A stretch of DNA of 64,000 bases from Apodemus sylvaticus. Its lineage: Eukaryota; Chordata; Mammalia; Rodentia; Muridae. The translations under genes were made by a program, and so were the position numbers. The notes beneath the pieces were generated by a model, which had not been told where the DNA came from, did no database searches, and was given only the letters and a program-made list of their open reading frames with translations. This document shows positions 22,166 to 31,410 of the stretch, piece after piece (position 1 is the stretch's first letter; each line of letters begins with the position of its first letter). Location of the stretch: positions 15,650,916-15,714,915 of the forward strand of contig NC_067492.1 of assembly GCF_947179515.1 (NCBI RefSeq), given 5' to 3'.

Positions 22166-23578
22166 CTTTGTAAAAGTCTTGAAAATTGTAGTTGGTTCAG
22201 CGTGCCACTGGTATGTAGGTGGTAGAGGCCAGAGGGAGAAGGCTAAACCCTCGATGTTTAGAGTGCACAGGGGAGTCCCCATCACAAATGGTTGCCCATG
22301 TCCAAATGTAGCAGCGCTTAGACAGAGACTTAACATAGAATATGTAATTTCAAGCTGTTTCTTTGTGTCCTAACCTTGAACTTAGTCACAAAGAGAGGGA
22401 ACATGAAGTGATATGGATAATTCTTGTTGCAAACTCATCTTAGTCCATGGAAGACCATTAGCCAGGGACACAGTTATTATGAGCTGATTGTGGGTAGACC
22501 AGTTGCCCCTCCAGTTTCCTTTTGAGTTTACTTGGTGCTGTGACTTAAGAATATCATTGACCCCAGTCCTTCTTTCTTGTCCAGTCTGTTGGCTAGTGAC
22601 AGTGGGTGAATCTTTTTTTCTTTACTGCATCTTTTATGTCTAATTTCCTTTAGTATCCACTTTTTCCATGAAGCCACCTAAGGCATTAAGTCACCCCATG
22701 TCATAATCTTCTGGATGTTCACGTCTGGGTCCTATACCCAATGGATCCTGGCTCAGCATCACGGGTACTTTTGATGCATATGTAACTTGACATATAATAT
22801 GTCTCACTTAACATATACAAAGTAATGGAAAGATCTTCTGTTCTTTCCTTTAAAGACTACTTATTGAAATGCATAGAAAAAATATACTTAGTTCTCAGGA
22901 TAACCTTTAGATAAATCATGATGATTCCCGTTTAACATATTATAGGACTGGGGCCCCCCGGGAAACTCTAGTGATTACAGAACCCTGTTGTTTCTCACTT
23001 TGACACCATACCTCACCCTTCCAGCAGCTATGTGCCGCATTCTGTCTCTCCAGCCCAAGTTTACCATTCACTCACTGTTGCAGTCGGTGAGTGCGTATAC
23101 TAGACTGCGTATCCCTTCTAAGACTGGCTCGGGCCTCATTTAACCGGTATTCAGGGAACTGAGCAGGGCTGTCTCCTGTTACCACCCTTGGTCTAAGATC
23201 TACCCTGGCACTCTGATGCTGGCACTAGTAATCTAACTTCCTCCTCTCTGACTTGCCTCAGTACCCCTGATCTGTCTCCATGATCAACAGGCTCCCCATT
23301 GGCTGATTTTTGTAGCTGATATATTCCCTAGCTACACACAACACACATTTCACTGAAATCTAATGCTTTCCTGTATCCAATATACCTGTGTGCCGGCACC
23401 ACAGGGCCCTTCTCTCTTAGCCACTGAATGGTTTTGTCTCTGACATGTTTAACACTCCCATCGTAGCAAAAACAAAAACCAACCAAACAACCTTTTCTAC
23501 TTCAAGCTCTTCATAGTTTCTGGTGCGCCCCCCCCCCCAACCTAGGGGCATCTCTAAGAGATATCTCATGTCTGACAA
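22166..23578. other. Unique sequence
   Basis: No gene recognised. A poly-C run lies near 23528. Confidence 0.4.
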
Positions 23579-23580
23579 TC

Positions 23581-23630
23581 TCCTCCCTCCCTCCCTCCCT
23601 CCCTCCCTCCCTCCCTCCCTCCCTCCCTCC
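23581..23630. repeat. (CTCC)n microsatellite
   Basis: About twelve CTCC units. The pure pyrimidine strand 1.2 kb upstream of the start codon could adopt triplex structure. Confidence 0.9.
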
Positions 23631-24245
23631 TCTCTCACAATTTCATCCTTTCTGGCTTAAAAGCTTGTTTGTGCTCTTTAATGATACTTGCGACCACATG
23701 TTTCTATTACTGTTTTACTGTTGCGGACCCATGAAAAGTATTTCCTTTCTCACTACACACTGTAGAGATCAAAAGACTCGAATAAATGCACTGCGGAAAT
23801 GGTTAGCCATAGAGAATAGGAAGTAACGCAATGCCCACCGCAAGCTGTTTCTTAGGACTAATACAAAAGGGGTTTGGTGTCTGGGGACAAGATTCAACTT
23901 GTCAAAAAGAGGGCGTGGAAAAGGCCATCACAGAGCAGGGGTGTGGGGGGAGGGTTCACACACTGAGGACAGTGACAAGTCATTGCCCACTGTCCATTCT
24001 TCAAGCTGCTCTAGCTGGGCTAGTTAATTACTGGCAGGATTCCGGGCAGCAGGGCGATCTTGAATGCATCCAGGCTTCAGGTCGGACATCTTTTATCAAA
24101 AGTTCAGAATTCAGGGGTAGGGATGTGGCACAAGAGAGAGGGAGCTGCAGAAAGCTTCCAGCAAACCCTGGGTTTCTTCACCCTGTCACCAGAAGACATG
24201 CCCAAATGTCAGACCTCTTACCTGAGCCTCCAGTGTCTTAACTCA
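23631..24245. other. Sequence immediately upstream of the CpG island
   Basis: Repeat-free as far as I can see and of moderate GC content, merging into the island at about 24246. Probably proximal promoter flank of Adamts18, inferred from position only. Confidence 0.4.
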
Positions 24246-24692
24246 CCTCTCTGTGCGCCTTAGCTAAGATCCCAAGGCGGACCCTGAGGGCTGCCCTCCC
24301 TCTCCTGGCGGTGCGTCCGTCCCTCCTTCCCCGACTCCCACCCGGCCTCCCCGCCCCCTCTGTCCCCTCCCTCGGAGCCCAGGCCCAGAAATCCCACGCC
24401 CTTTGCTGCACAGGAGCTCGGACGAACCGGGGAAACCTCGGGTCGCCAATCACGGCGCGGAGGAGAGGCGGGCGCTCGGCTCCGGCGCGCTGGGGGAGCC
24501 AGCTGGCGCTGCTCTGTGCGAGCCGCACACAATCACTCTGATACCGACACGCGCCCAGACCCGCGAGCATCACCGACAGAGCTTCATAGCCACGGGCGCT
24601 GCAGACCCGGCTCTGGGAGCCCCCTGCACCCCGAAGCACCTCAGGCCCGCGCGGCTAGAGCAGGGAGGAGGCTCGCAGGCTCCCGTGCTGCC

Positions 24693-24698
24693 ATGTGA
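24693..24698 (+). promoter_or_regulatory. Start-stop upstream ORF (ATGTGA)
   Basis: An ATG followed at once by TGA, 103 bases before the Adamts18 start codon, with G at position -3. If the transcript begins upstream, this minimal uORF would engage scanning ribosomes. Such elements are known to stall ribosomes; the effect here is inference. Confidence 0.45.
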
Positions 24699-24757
24699 GC
24701 GGCGGCGGCGACTCGCACCTGGCGCCACACCTGGGGCTCCGCTGCCCTCGGGGGACA

Positions 24758-24793
24758 ATGCGCGCCTGCCGCAGTCGCCGCGTCCGCACCTGA
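24758..24793 (+). promoter_or_regulatory. Arginine-rich 11-codon upstream ORF
   Basis: An ATG with A at -3 opens a frame encoding MRACRSRRVRT and stops at TGA 24791-24793, two bases before the main ATG at 24796. It is out of frame with the main CDS. The A of its stop codon is the -3 base of the main Kozak context. The layout suits leaky scanning or very short-range reinitiation; reality depends on transcript data. Confidence 0.5.
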
Positions 24794-24795
24794 CC

Positions 24796-24885
24796 ATGGA
24801 GTGTGCCCTCCTGTGCTTGTGCGCTCTCCGGGCCGCCGGTCCCGGGCCGCCGTGGGGTCCCGCAGGACTGGGGCGTCTGGCCAAG
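24796..24885 (+). CDS. Adamts18: Adamts18 coding exon 1 (residues 1-30)
   Basis: First coding exon of a disintegrin and metalloproteinase with thrombospondin motifs 18, a secreted zinc endopeptidase of the extracellular matrix. It encodes MECALLCLCALRAAGPGPPW then ten residues ending GRLAK. The ATG has an optimal context (A at -3, G at +4) and is the first ATG in this frame within the CpG island. Identification rests on joining exons 1-3, which gives a protein matching the ADAMTS18 N-terminus I remember, with AK directly followed by ALQLCC. To keep that junction the exon must end at AAG 24885, followed by GCAGGT, a GC-type donor. A GT donor four bases later would shift the frame. Exon 1 gives the polar N-terminal part of an unusually long signal peptide. 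Confidence 0.9.
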
Positions 24886-24987
24886 GCAGGTGCCACCACC
24901 GAGGGGCGCGCCACACAGCCGGGACCAGGGAAGCGCCCGCCCCGCGGCGCTGCTCACGCAGCGGTGTCACCCTTTTCTTTCTTGCAG
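24886..24987 (+). other. Adamts18: Adamts18 intron 1, 102 bases, probable GC-AG intron
   Basis: The donor is AAG|GCAGGT and the acceptor TTTCTTTCTTGCAG|GCG. A branch-point match CTCAC places the branch A at 24956, 31 bases before the acceptor boundary. The intron is close to the minimum size for mammals. Its length is a multiple of three and it contains no stop in the exon frame, so retention would add 34 residues between residues 30 and 31. GC-AG introns are a minor class with strong flanking donor matches, as seen here. Confidence 0.75.
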
Positions 24988-25078
24988 GCGCTCCAGCTGT
25001 GCTGCCTCTGCTGTGCTTCGGTAGCCGTCGCCTTAGCCAGTGACAGCGGCAGCAGCGGTGGCAGCGGATTAAATGACG
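24988..25078 (+). CDS. Adamts18: Adamts18 coding exon 2 (residues 31-60)
   Basis: Encodes ALQLCCLCCASVAVALA, the hydrophobic core of the signal peptide, then a Ser/Gly-rich linker ending SGLND. The A-L-A at residues 45-47 gives a good signal peptidase site after residue 47. The cysteine-rich core is characteristic of ADAMTS18 in my recollection. The exon is 91 bases and ends in phase 1 with GACG|GTTCGT; the last base joins AT of exon 3 to make Asp61. The Ser/Gly linker is coded by imperfect AGC/GGC repeats and may vary between species. Confidence 0.92.
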
Positions 25079-26049
25079 GTTCGTATTTGCCCTCTCTCTG
25101 GGTACTCCACCATCCCGCAAGGGCTCCCCCCTGCACTCTGGTCCCCTTTGTGTTAGAGTGAGACGTGTTAGAGAAAGGCGCACCTCCTAACCTGGCAGGT
25201 GTGTGCTGTCTGAGCAAAAGGAGACGGGGAGCATGGCAAGGTCTTTGAGCTTATCAGACAATCAGTGCCTCAAGCTGCGAGTCTCATAGATGAGAAAATA
25301 ATTTCCCTCTTTCACAGATGGCTTGTTAAGAAAAATAATCCGAATTTAAGTAAGAAATTACAAAGGAAGTGGGCACCGGGTGGGGAATTGATAAAAGGCT
25401 CCTTCGTTTCCTTCCTCCGCTGGGAAAGCCACAGATTGAGGCTGAGAGAGGTGAGCGTCTCCCCTCCCCCAGCCCCCTCCCCCACCCCGTTTCCCCTACT
25501 GCTGGTTTCCCACTGTACTAACCTCTTCACTGACATCTCGGCGTGGATGCCCAAAGATGCCTTCTTTTGGTGGAAAGCCCTAGCACAAGGTGCTTTAAGT
25601 CCCTTTTTTTTTCTGTCTCTAAAGTCCCCCAGCTTCAAAGATCCAGTGCGCGCACTTGAGTTTTCTCACTTATTAACTCCCCAGAACTCCCAGAGAGGGA
25701 AACCCTTGTCCTCAGTGCTTCCCACTAGCTACAGAAAGACAATTGGTGTTTGCCCAGGGCTCTTGAGCAAGACCTTACTGGCCAACATGGATTTCTTTGG
25801 ATTCTAAATTTTTCATCTTTGTAGAACTGAGTCCTCTTGTCCTGATGCAAGGGCTCATTCTGGGCCTGAAAACTGCTAGACTTATGGGCAAAAGCTTCCG
25901 GAGAATGGGGGGGGGGGACGACAAGAGACCCAGGAATACACTGGTCCAGTCAGAGCCTATTAGTGTCTAAAACTTCCCTCCTATTCCACCAGGATCTAAT
26001 GGCCAGGGAGCCCTTCTATCGCAGACATGGCTTGGAAGGACTTTTGTTT

Positions 26050-26255
26050 TTGGAGGCAGAGTCTCATGTAATCTAACTATGGAGAAGATGGCCTTGACCT
26101 TAGGATTCCCCTCCTCACCCCCACCTCATTATTGCTGGTTCCACAGGCATGCCCAGCACACCTGGTTTAAGTAGTGATAAGGATTGAACCCAGGGCCTCA
26201 TGCATGTCTGGCAGGAACTCTGCCTACTGAGCTACATTTCCCAGTCAGTAGCTAG
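26050..26255 (-). mobile_element. B4-type SINE
   Basis: Reverse complement of a B1/ID composite: 'GGAGGCAGAGTCTCATGTAA' then 'GGATTGAACCCAGGGCCTCA' and 'CTACTGAGCTACATTTCCCA'. Confidence 0.75.
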
Positions 26256-26271
26256 CACAGTACAGCACATC

Positions 26272-26299
<28 letters not shown>
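26272..26299. repeat. Poly-T run of 28
   Basis: Pure T run shortly after the B4 element. Confidence 0.9.
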
Positions 26300-26302
<3 letters not shown>

Positions 26303-27134
26303 GGGGACCTCTCAGTGCCCCATCTCCAAGACAGGACTGAATGTAACCAACAGCCTGTATGGTCCTCTCTTGGAAACAAACTTGTAGCAGATGCCTGGGG
26401 TAAGGGGATGAGGGGTCCAGATGATTGGCTAACACTCCCACATGATCAGCCAAGTTAGAGCAGGTGGAGTCGTCCTGCACAAGGAGGCACTGGAGAAACT
26501 GTCTGGAACATGTGTCGGAAATGGTTATTATGCAGTTAAGTATGACTGGTAGATAGAGGAAAATGGGTTTTCCCCCTTTTTTTAAAAAAAAAAAAGGAAA
26601 GAAGGGCTGGCTTTAATCAAAGACTACATACCTGCAGAGCAGCATATCAGGAATTTTTGAGAACAAAAACGTGTGCTGCTCAGTTTTAAGGGAAAGAAAA
26701 GGGAAACACATTTTTTTTTCTTTTTTTTTTTTTGAAAACATGTCCATGATAGGGAGTTTCAAGGAGAGAGGGAGAAAATGAGAGAACCATAAAAGAGATG
26801 GCCACGCCTTAAAAGTCACAAATGACTTAAAGACAGGGCGGGGCGTTATTGACATGTTGGGTGTCTTTGCTAATTAAGCCCATTTAGAATACAATTAGAG
26901 TATTGTGTATCAATCCCTACACACGGTGAGACTCCCTCCTGATTTCCTTAGCATCTTCTGTTTTTATTTCATTGTTGTTGACTGTTCAAGACAGGGAATC
27001 CCTCCCCCCACCCCCTTTCTCATCTGCAAGCCAAGGACCCAAGTGACTCAAACATGCCTCTTAGTTGTTCGGAATCTTTCTAAACACTTTCCAAATTAGT
27101 TTCCCATTCTGTGCCTAGAAAGTGGAAACCCAGA

Positions 27135-27136
<2 letters not shown>

Positions 27137-27170
<34 letters not shown>
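27137..27170. repeat. Poly-T run of 34
   Basis: Pure T run. No SINE or L1 is recognisable on either side. Confidence 0.9.
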
Positions 27171-27175
<5 letters not shown>

Positions 27176-27477
27176 CACACTGGGCATGCTCCACATCATC
27201 TTCTGGGACGATGCTTTTCAATTCCAATGTTTAGTGAAAGAAAACAGCGTACTGACTTTGCCCTTTCCCACAGCAAATTGTTTCCTCGCTGCCCACGTTC
27301 CCCCCTCCCCACCACATACCCCCAGATCACACAGCAATTAGTGTTGCTCGGGGGAGCTAGGGGGAAGGCATTTTTAAACATGCCTTTCCAGGTGTCCCTG
27401 ATCCGCCACACCCCCTCCAACAAGTCTGAGCAGTTCAAAACATCAGCCTCTATCGAGGATGCTTCTGATGGGTTGGA

Positions 27478-27480
<3 letters not shown>

Positions 27481-27515
<35 letters not shown>
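27481..27515. repeat. Poly-T run of 35
   Basis: Pure T run 310 bases after the previous one; again no parent element is visible. Confidence 0.9.
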
Positions 27516-27760
27516 CCGAGATTGTATTTTAGGACTGTGATTAAACAGGAGAATCCCCGTGGAGGCTGTGTGAAACACTAAGGGAGCTCCAAATGCTGGC
27601 ATGAGTAGCCTCATGCCTAGTGATACTCCAAGAGGGAGCTGGGTGCCCCTTGTTAACCAGCCAAGGGAAGCATCAGATTCACATATCCTGTGAGTCATTC
27701 GAAGTTCAAACTCCACCAGGAAAAGTTCGACCTAAACAAGACTTTATATTGATTTTTGTC

Positions 27761-27783
27761 AATAATAATAATAATAATAATAA
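27761..27783. repeat. (AAT)n microsatellite
   Basis: About seven AAT units in intron 2. Confidence 0.85.
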
Positions 27784-28197
27784 TTAAAAATAACAATTAC
27801 ATACGATGGTCCATAGCTAATATATGAAGAGTCCCTGTATTTCTTTTCAGACTGAGAATTGACCTTTCACCCAAATATCTTTGAAATTTACCAAAGTTGC
27901 ACTTAGCTTTTAGTTTCTGTAGGGTTTTTTGTTTTTTTGTTTGTTTTTTGTTTTTTTTTTTTTAATTCTAGGCAAGTGCTGGGCCCCTGAGCCCTGGCCC
28001 AGCTGTAGCCTCTGTAGTTTAAGCTGCCAGAACCCCCATCACACAGACTGCAATGCACATGAGCCTCTCTGATTTCTCTTCACTGTTAGGTGCATGGAAC
28101 AAGGGGGTTTTTTGGTGAGCTTTGGGGCAGGCTGTTGGAAAGTGGCCCCTTGGCATCCCGGGCTCTGGGTGCTGACAGCTAAATTTTTCCATTACAG

Positions 28198-28511
28198 ATT
28201 ACGTCTTTGTCGTGCCAGTAGAAGTGGACTCGGGCGGGTCATATATTTCGCACGACATTTTGCACAACAGGAAAAGGCGATCGGCACACGGTGCCAGCGG
28301 CTCCCTGCACTACCGCTTTTCAGCATTTGGACAGGATCTGCACTTAGACCTTAAGCCCTCGGCGATTTTGAGCAGTCACTTTAGAGTCCAGGTACTTGGA
28401 AAGGACGGCGCTTCAGAGACTCGGGAGCCTGAGGAACAGCAGTGTTTGTATCAGGGATTTATCAGAAATGACAGCTCGTCCTCTGTTGCTGTGTCTACGT
28501 GTGCCGGCTTG
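28198..28511 (+). CDS. Adamts18: Adamts18 coding exon 3 (residues 61-165), start of propeptide
   Basis: Encodes DYVFVVPVEV through STCAGL, the N-terminal part of the reprolysin-type propeptide that keeps the protease latent until cleaved in the secretory pathway. RKRR at residues 85-88 is a proprotein convertase-like basic site. NDS at 151-153 is an N-glycosylation sequon, and Cys143 and Cys162 are the cysteines of this segment. The frame joins exon 2 cleanly in phase 1. The exon ends in phase 0 at TTG|GTAAGT, a strong donor. No stop or frameshift is present, so the gene looks intact here. The catalytic domain with HExxHxxGxxH zinc site and the TSP repeats are on later exons outside the window. 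Confidence 0.95.
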
Positions 28512-28659
28512 GTAAGTCCGCCCCGCTCTAATGGAGCTAGTTCTTTCGCGTTTTGTATAACTTGAACGAACAGATGTCTGAAGCATTAAGCTCCCTCTAG
28601 CCAACTCCACACATTCGCACTGTCAACTTTGATATGTATAATATTACGGATAATTATAA

Positions 28660-28684
28660 ATTAGATTAATTGAATTAATCTAAT
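28660..28684. repeat. Perfect AT-rich palindrome with one-base centre
   Basis: ATTAGATTAATT (28660-28671), G, then AATTAATCTAAT (28673-28684): two 12-base arms in perfect inverted repeat, 149 bases after exon 3. Each arm has TAAT and GATTA cores like homeodomain half-sites. Confidence 0.85.
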
Positions 28685-29705
28685 CTGGTCTCTGAGTAAA
28701 AAAAAAAAGAAATTATAATAGAACTTTAATGAGCATTTAGAACATTCTTTTGATGTTTAATGGCCTGGGCCCTTTCATTCTCCATGTTTGAGACAATCCC
28801 CAAGGAAATTAATTTGATGAATGCCATTCGCTTTGAAACGTCTTGGGAGACCAGGCATTCTATAAATCTAACTGGCTACATGCGTCTCCGTGGCTTTGAA
28901 AGGGGAAAACTGCATTGTAATCTAAAATTGTGTTCAGCAGCCCTGAGTTAGCCTACCTTCAACATGCTGTAATTAGGGGATGAGGGGGTCTGTTGTTTTT
29001 CTTTTGAAATTCCTTTGGTGGTATAGTACCTACAGAAGGCATCCTCTTAGAACAGGAGAGGATGTGTGGTGTGGTACTGGCAAGATAAAGCATGGCACCC
29101 TCGGAGGCAAGACATTTAAAAGCCCATGGGACAAGCCCGGTTTCCTTTCTGTATAATCTTTCTGTGTCAAACACCAGGCCAAGAATATCCATGTAAACGA
29201 TATTCAGAATCCAATCAAGTATACGAGGCAGTAAACGACATCCCAGGCTTTCATTTCATGTTGCGATGGAAAAATGTCTCAGACTGACAGCAGAGCTGGG
29301 ATTGGAGAGACGTGGCGATCGTGCTGTGGCATGGGCGGAAGAAGGGAAAATCTGAGAAAGCCCAATTGGGAGTCAGTTGGTGATGTACATGTGGGAGGTG
29401 GCTTGGCGAAGCAAGAGGCGTGGCTTTTGGGGTGGGCAGGGGTGAATGAGGGCTCCCATATTCTCAAGGGTTAAGATTTTTTTTTTAGTTACAACTTTTT
29501 TCCCACATGTTGCCCTGAAATCCAGCCAAAACCATAACCACAGCCATGATATTCTTTAGTGTGCTTAAATTACAAAACAAGACGAGTTAGCAATACCTAG
29601 CTAATCTCAATTCATTTGAGTGATGACTGTCTCAAAGATTCCCTGGGTGTTATGACGTGGTTACACACACGTGTACACACACATGCATGGGCACATCTTA
29701 GTTTT
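28685..29705. other. Unique intronic sequence
   Basis: No repeat or exon recognised. Confidence 0.4.
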
Positions 29706-29710
29706 CATCC

Positions 29711-29735
29711 TGTGTGTGTGTGTGTGTGTGTGTGT
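29711..29735. repeat. (TG)n microsatellite
   Basis: Twelve TG units preceded by short CA-rich sequence at 29660-29690. Confidence 0.85.
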
Positions 29736-29959
29736 TGAGACTTCTGCTGGGTTTTGGCTTCCTCCTTGTGTTTCCCACTCTCTGCCCATTCCAATTTCCA
29801 AAACTCTTCCAGCATTACTCCCTCCACCACAGAGCCTTAAACCATCTTGTTCCAAATACTCACGATGAACGTTCACGGACCCCGTTTTTCAGAATCTAAC
29901 CAGCACCAGCTAACCTGGTTCTGCTTGCATCTCAGCTTCCTCATCTCTAAAACTAGGAC

Positions 29960-30160
29960 TATGGCTGATGAGTTAGCTCAGTAGGCAAAGGATGCTTGCT
30001 GCTAAGCCCCGTGACCTAGGCTCAGTTCCCTGGGGCACGATGGTAGAAGGAGGGGCCAACTCCTCTGACCCCTGCACACATGCTGTGGTGTACTCAAACC
30101 CACACACATACACCAATTATACAAATTAAATAAAAGTATTAAATGTAATAAAAATAGAAG
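29960..30160 (+). mobile_element. B3/B2 SINE
   Basis: Sense-oriented: 'GATGAGTTAGCTCAGTAGGC' (A-box region) through 'CTGACCCCTGCACACATGC' to an A-rich tail with AATAAA-like motifs. Confidence 0.75.
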
Positions 30161-31200
30161 CAACCGGGGAGATTTCATCCCAGGCTTACAGACAGGAAAC
30201 GATTTGTGTGTGACGGGTACTCCTTTGGTCTCTGTGTCTTCTCATCCTTACAAACTGTAGCCTCTCCATGTTCAGCACCCAGAAATTCTGCTCTTTGGGA
30301 GGGATCGAAACTCTGATTTGCTGGCTCCAGAATAGACCTCAGGTTATCTTTTCTAGGGAAGGGGTTCATTTTCGAACTGGGGCCAAAGTATCATCTAAGG
30401 CAGAAGAATGGAGAGGTTAAAAATCTTCCAGCTTCCATAAGTGTGAAAGAAATAACTGACACAGGAGTGTGCCCTGTTGCAGGTTGTCCCTACTCTGTAA
30501 CAAGCGGGTGTATGGACTTAGTTATCTTGACATCACTGGGCCTTGGTTTGCTCTCTTGAGTGGCGTGAGATGATCTCTAAGATTTTTATAATTTCTAGGC
30601 ACCTGACTTTAGTGATCGAATTTGGTCACCCTGGTAGAGTCTGTTCATTAAGAGGTAGGGAACAACCGAATATGTTTGTCCTGGGTTTGCTGCTATCCAT
30701 TTCCTATTCCCCCATAAAACACCTAGGAAATTCAGCAGACCAGTAAAAACCAAAGTGAGAGAGGATGGAACTCTCACTAGCAAGCGGTAACCCTTAACCA
30801 TATAACTTTTTTAATCTTGTGTTGAAGGGTAATATCTGCATAGAAATGTTAAAATGCGCACAACAGAAAGATATACAAAAGTAATGGTATAACTTTATTA
30901 ATGTCCAGAGTTTAAACACATATATATGAGTTTAAACTAGATCAAACAGACATTATTAGTGCCCCAAGAAGAGCACTCAGTTGTTCCTTCCTTCCTGTCC
31001 ACCATTGTCCTAATGAAATTTGTGGTTTATTTATGCTTATTGAAAATTGTTGCTTGAGTAGAATCATAATGTACTTCCTGGTATGAGGATCCCATGATGG
31101 TTTTGTTTCTTTAATTGTTTTGGGTTTTTTTGTTCTTGTGTTCTCATTCTGTTGGGTATAAGAGTCAAGTTGCTGTGCTCCTGGGGTAGGCATAGGTGAA
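30161..31200. other. Unique or old-repeat sequence
   Basis: Non-coding. The end (from about 30900) may be an extension of the old L1 that follows. Confidence 0.35.
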
Positions 31201-31204
31201 GCTT

Positions 31205-31410
31205 CAGCAGGTGCTTTGAATCAGGTTTCCAAAATGGCTGGGCCAGTGTACACTTCAACCAATAGTATGTGGGAGCGTTCTGGACGCTTCCTGTTCTCAC
31301 CAACACTTGATACTACCTGTCTTTCCCATTTTACTCATTTTTCAGGTATGAACTGGGTACCACATTGTACCCATGGCCTGCATCTTTCTGATGGTTAATG
31401 GGGTGGCATG
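31205..31410 (-). mobile_element. Old L1 fragment
   Basis: 'GTTTCCAAAATGGCTGGGCC', 'CACTTCAACCAATAGTATG' and 'CATCTTTCTGATGGTTAATG' resemble the reverse complement of an old L1 ORF2 3' region. Confidence 0.6.

Larger units (their letters stand above)
24246..25080. promoter_or_regulatory. Adamts18: CpG island with Adamts18 promoter and 5' exons
   Basis: Composition changes sharply to GC-rich with frequent CpG (for example around 24420-24500 and 24690-24790), unlike the rest of the window. It contains a GC box CCCGCCCCC (24349-24358), a CCAAT box (24446-24450) in 'GTCGCCAATCACGG', and no obvious TATA box, so a dispersed CpG-island promoter is expected. The transcription start is not visible; it should lie between about 24300 and 24690. 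The island spans 5' UTR, exon 1, intron 1 and exon 2. Confidence 0.8.
25079..28197 (+). other. Adamts18: Adamts18 intron 2 (3,119 bases)
   Basis: GT...AG intron. The acceptor is ATTTTTCCATTACAG with a CTGAC branch-point match (A at 28175). It contains a B4-like SINE, three long poly-T runs, an (AAT)n run and otherwise unique sequence. An open frame of about 180 codons at 25265-25807 starts without ATG and has no known similarity, so it is not taken as coding. Confidence 0.85.

Noticed and set aside
24403..24795. In-frame upstream extension of the Adamts18 reading frame
   Set aside because: The frame is open upstream of 24796 but contains no ATG; GC-rich sequence often lacks stops by chance. 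The ATG at 24796 has optimal context and fits the known N-terminus.
24886..24893. Conventional GT donor at GCAG|GTGCC for exon 1
   Set aside because: It adds four bases to exon 1, shifts the frame against exon 2 and destroys the conserved ALQLCC signal core.
24238..25217. Long minus-strand frames (up to 180 codons) across the CpG island
   Set aside because: They mirror GC-rich exon and promoter sequence, overlap each other in several frames and resemble no known protein.
25265..25807. 180-codon plus-strand frame in intron 2
   Set aside because: It begins with GTG rather than ATG, has no recognisable domain, and lies between well-supported splice sites.
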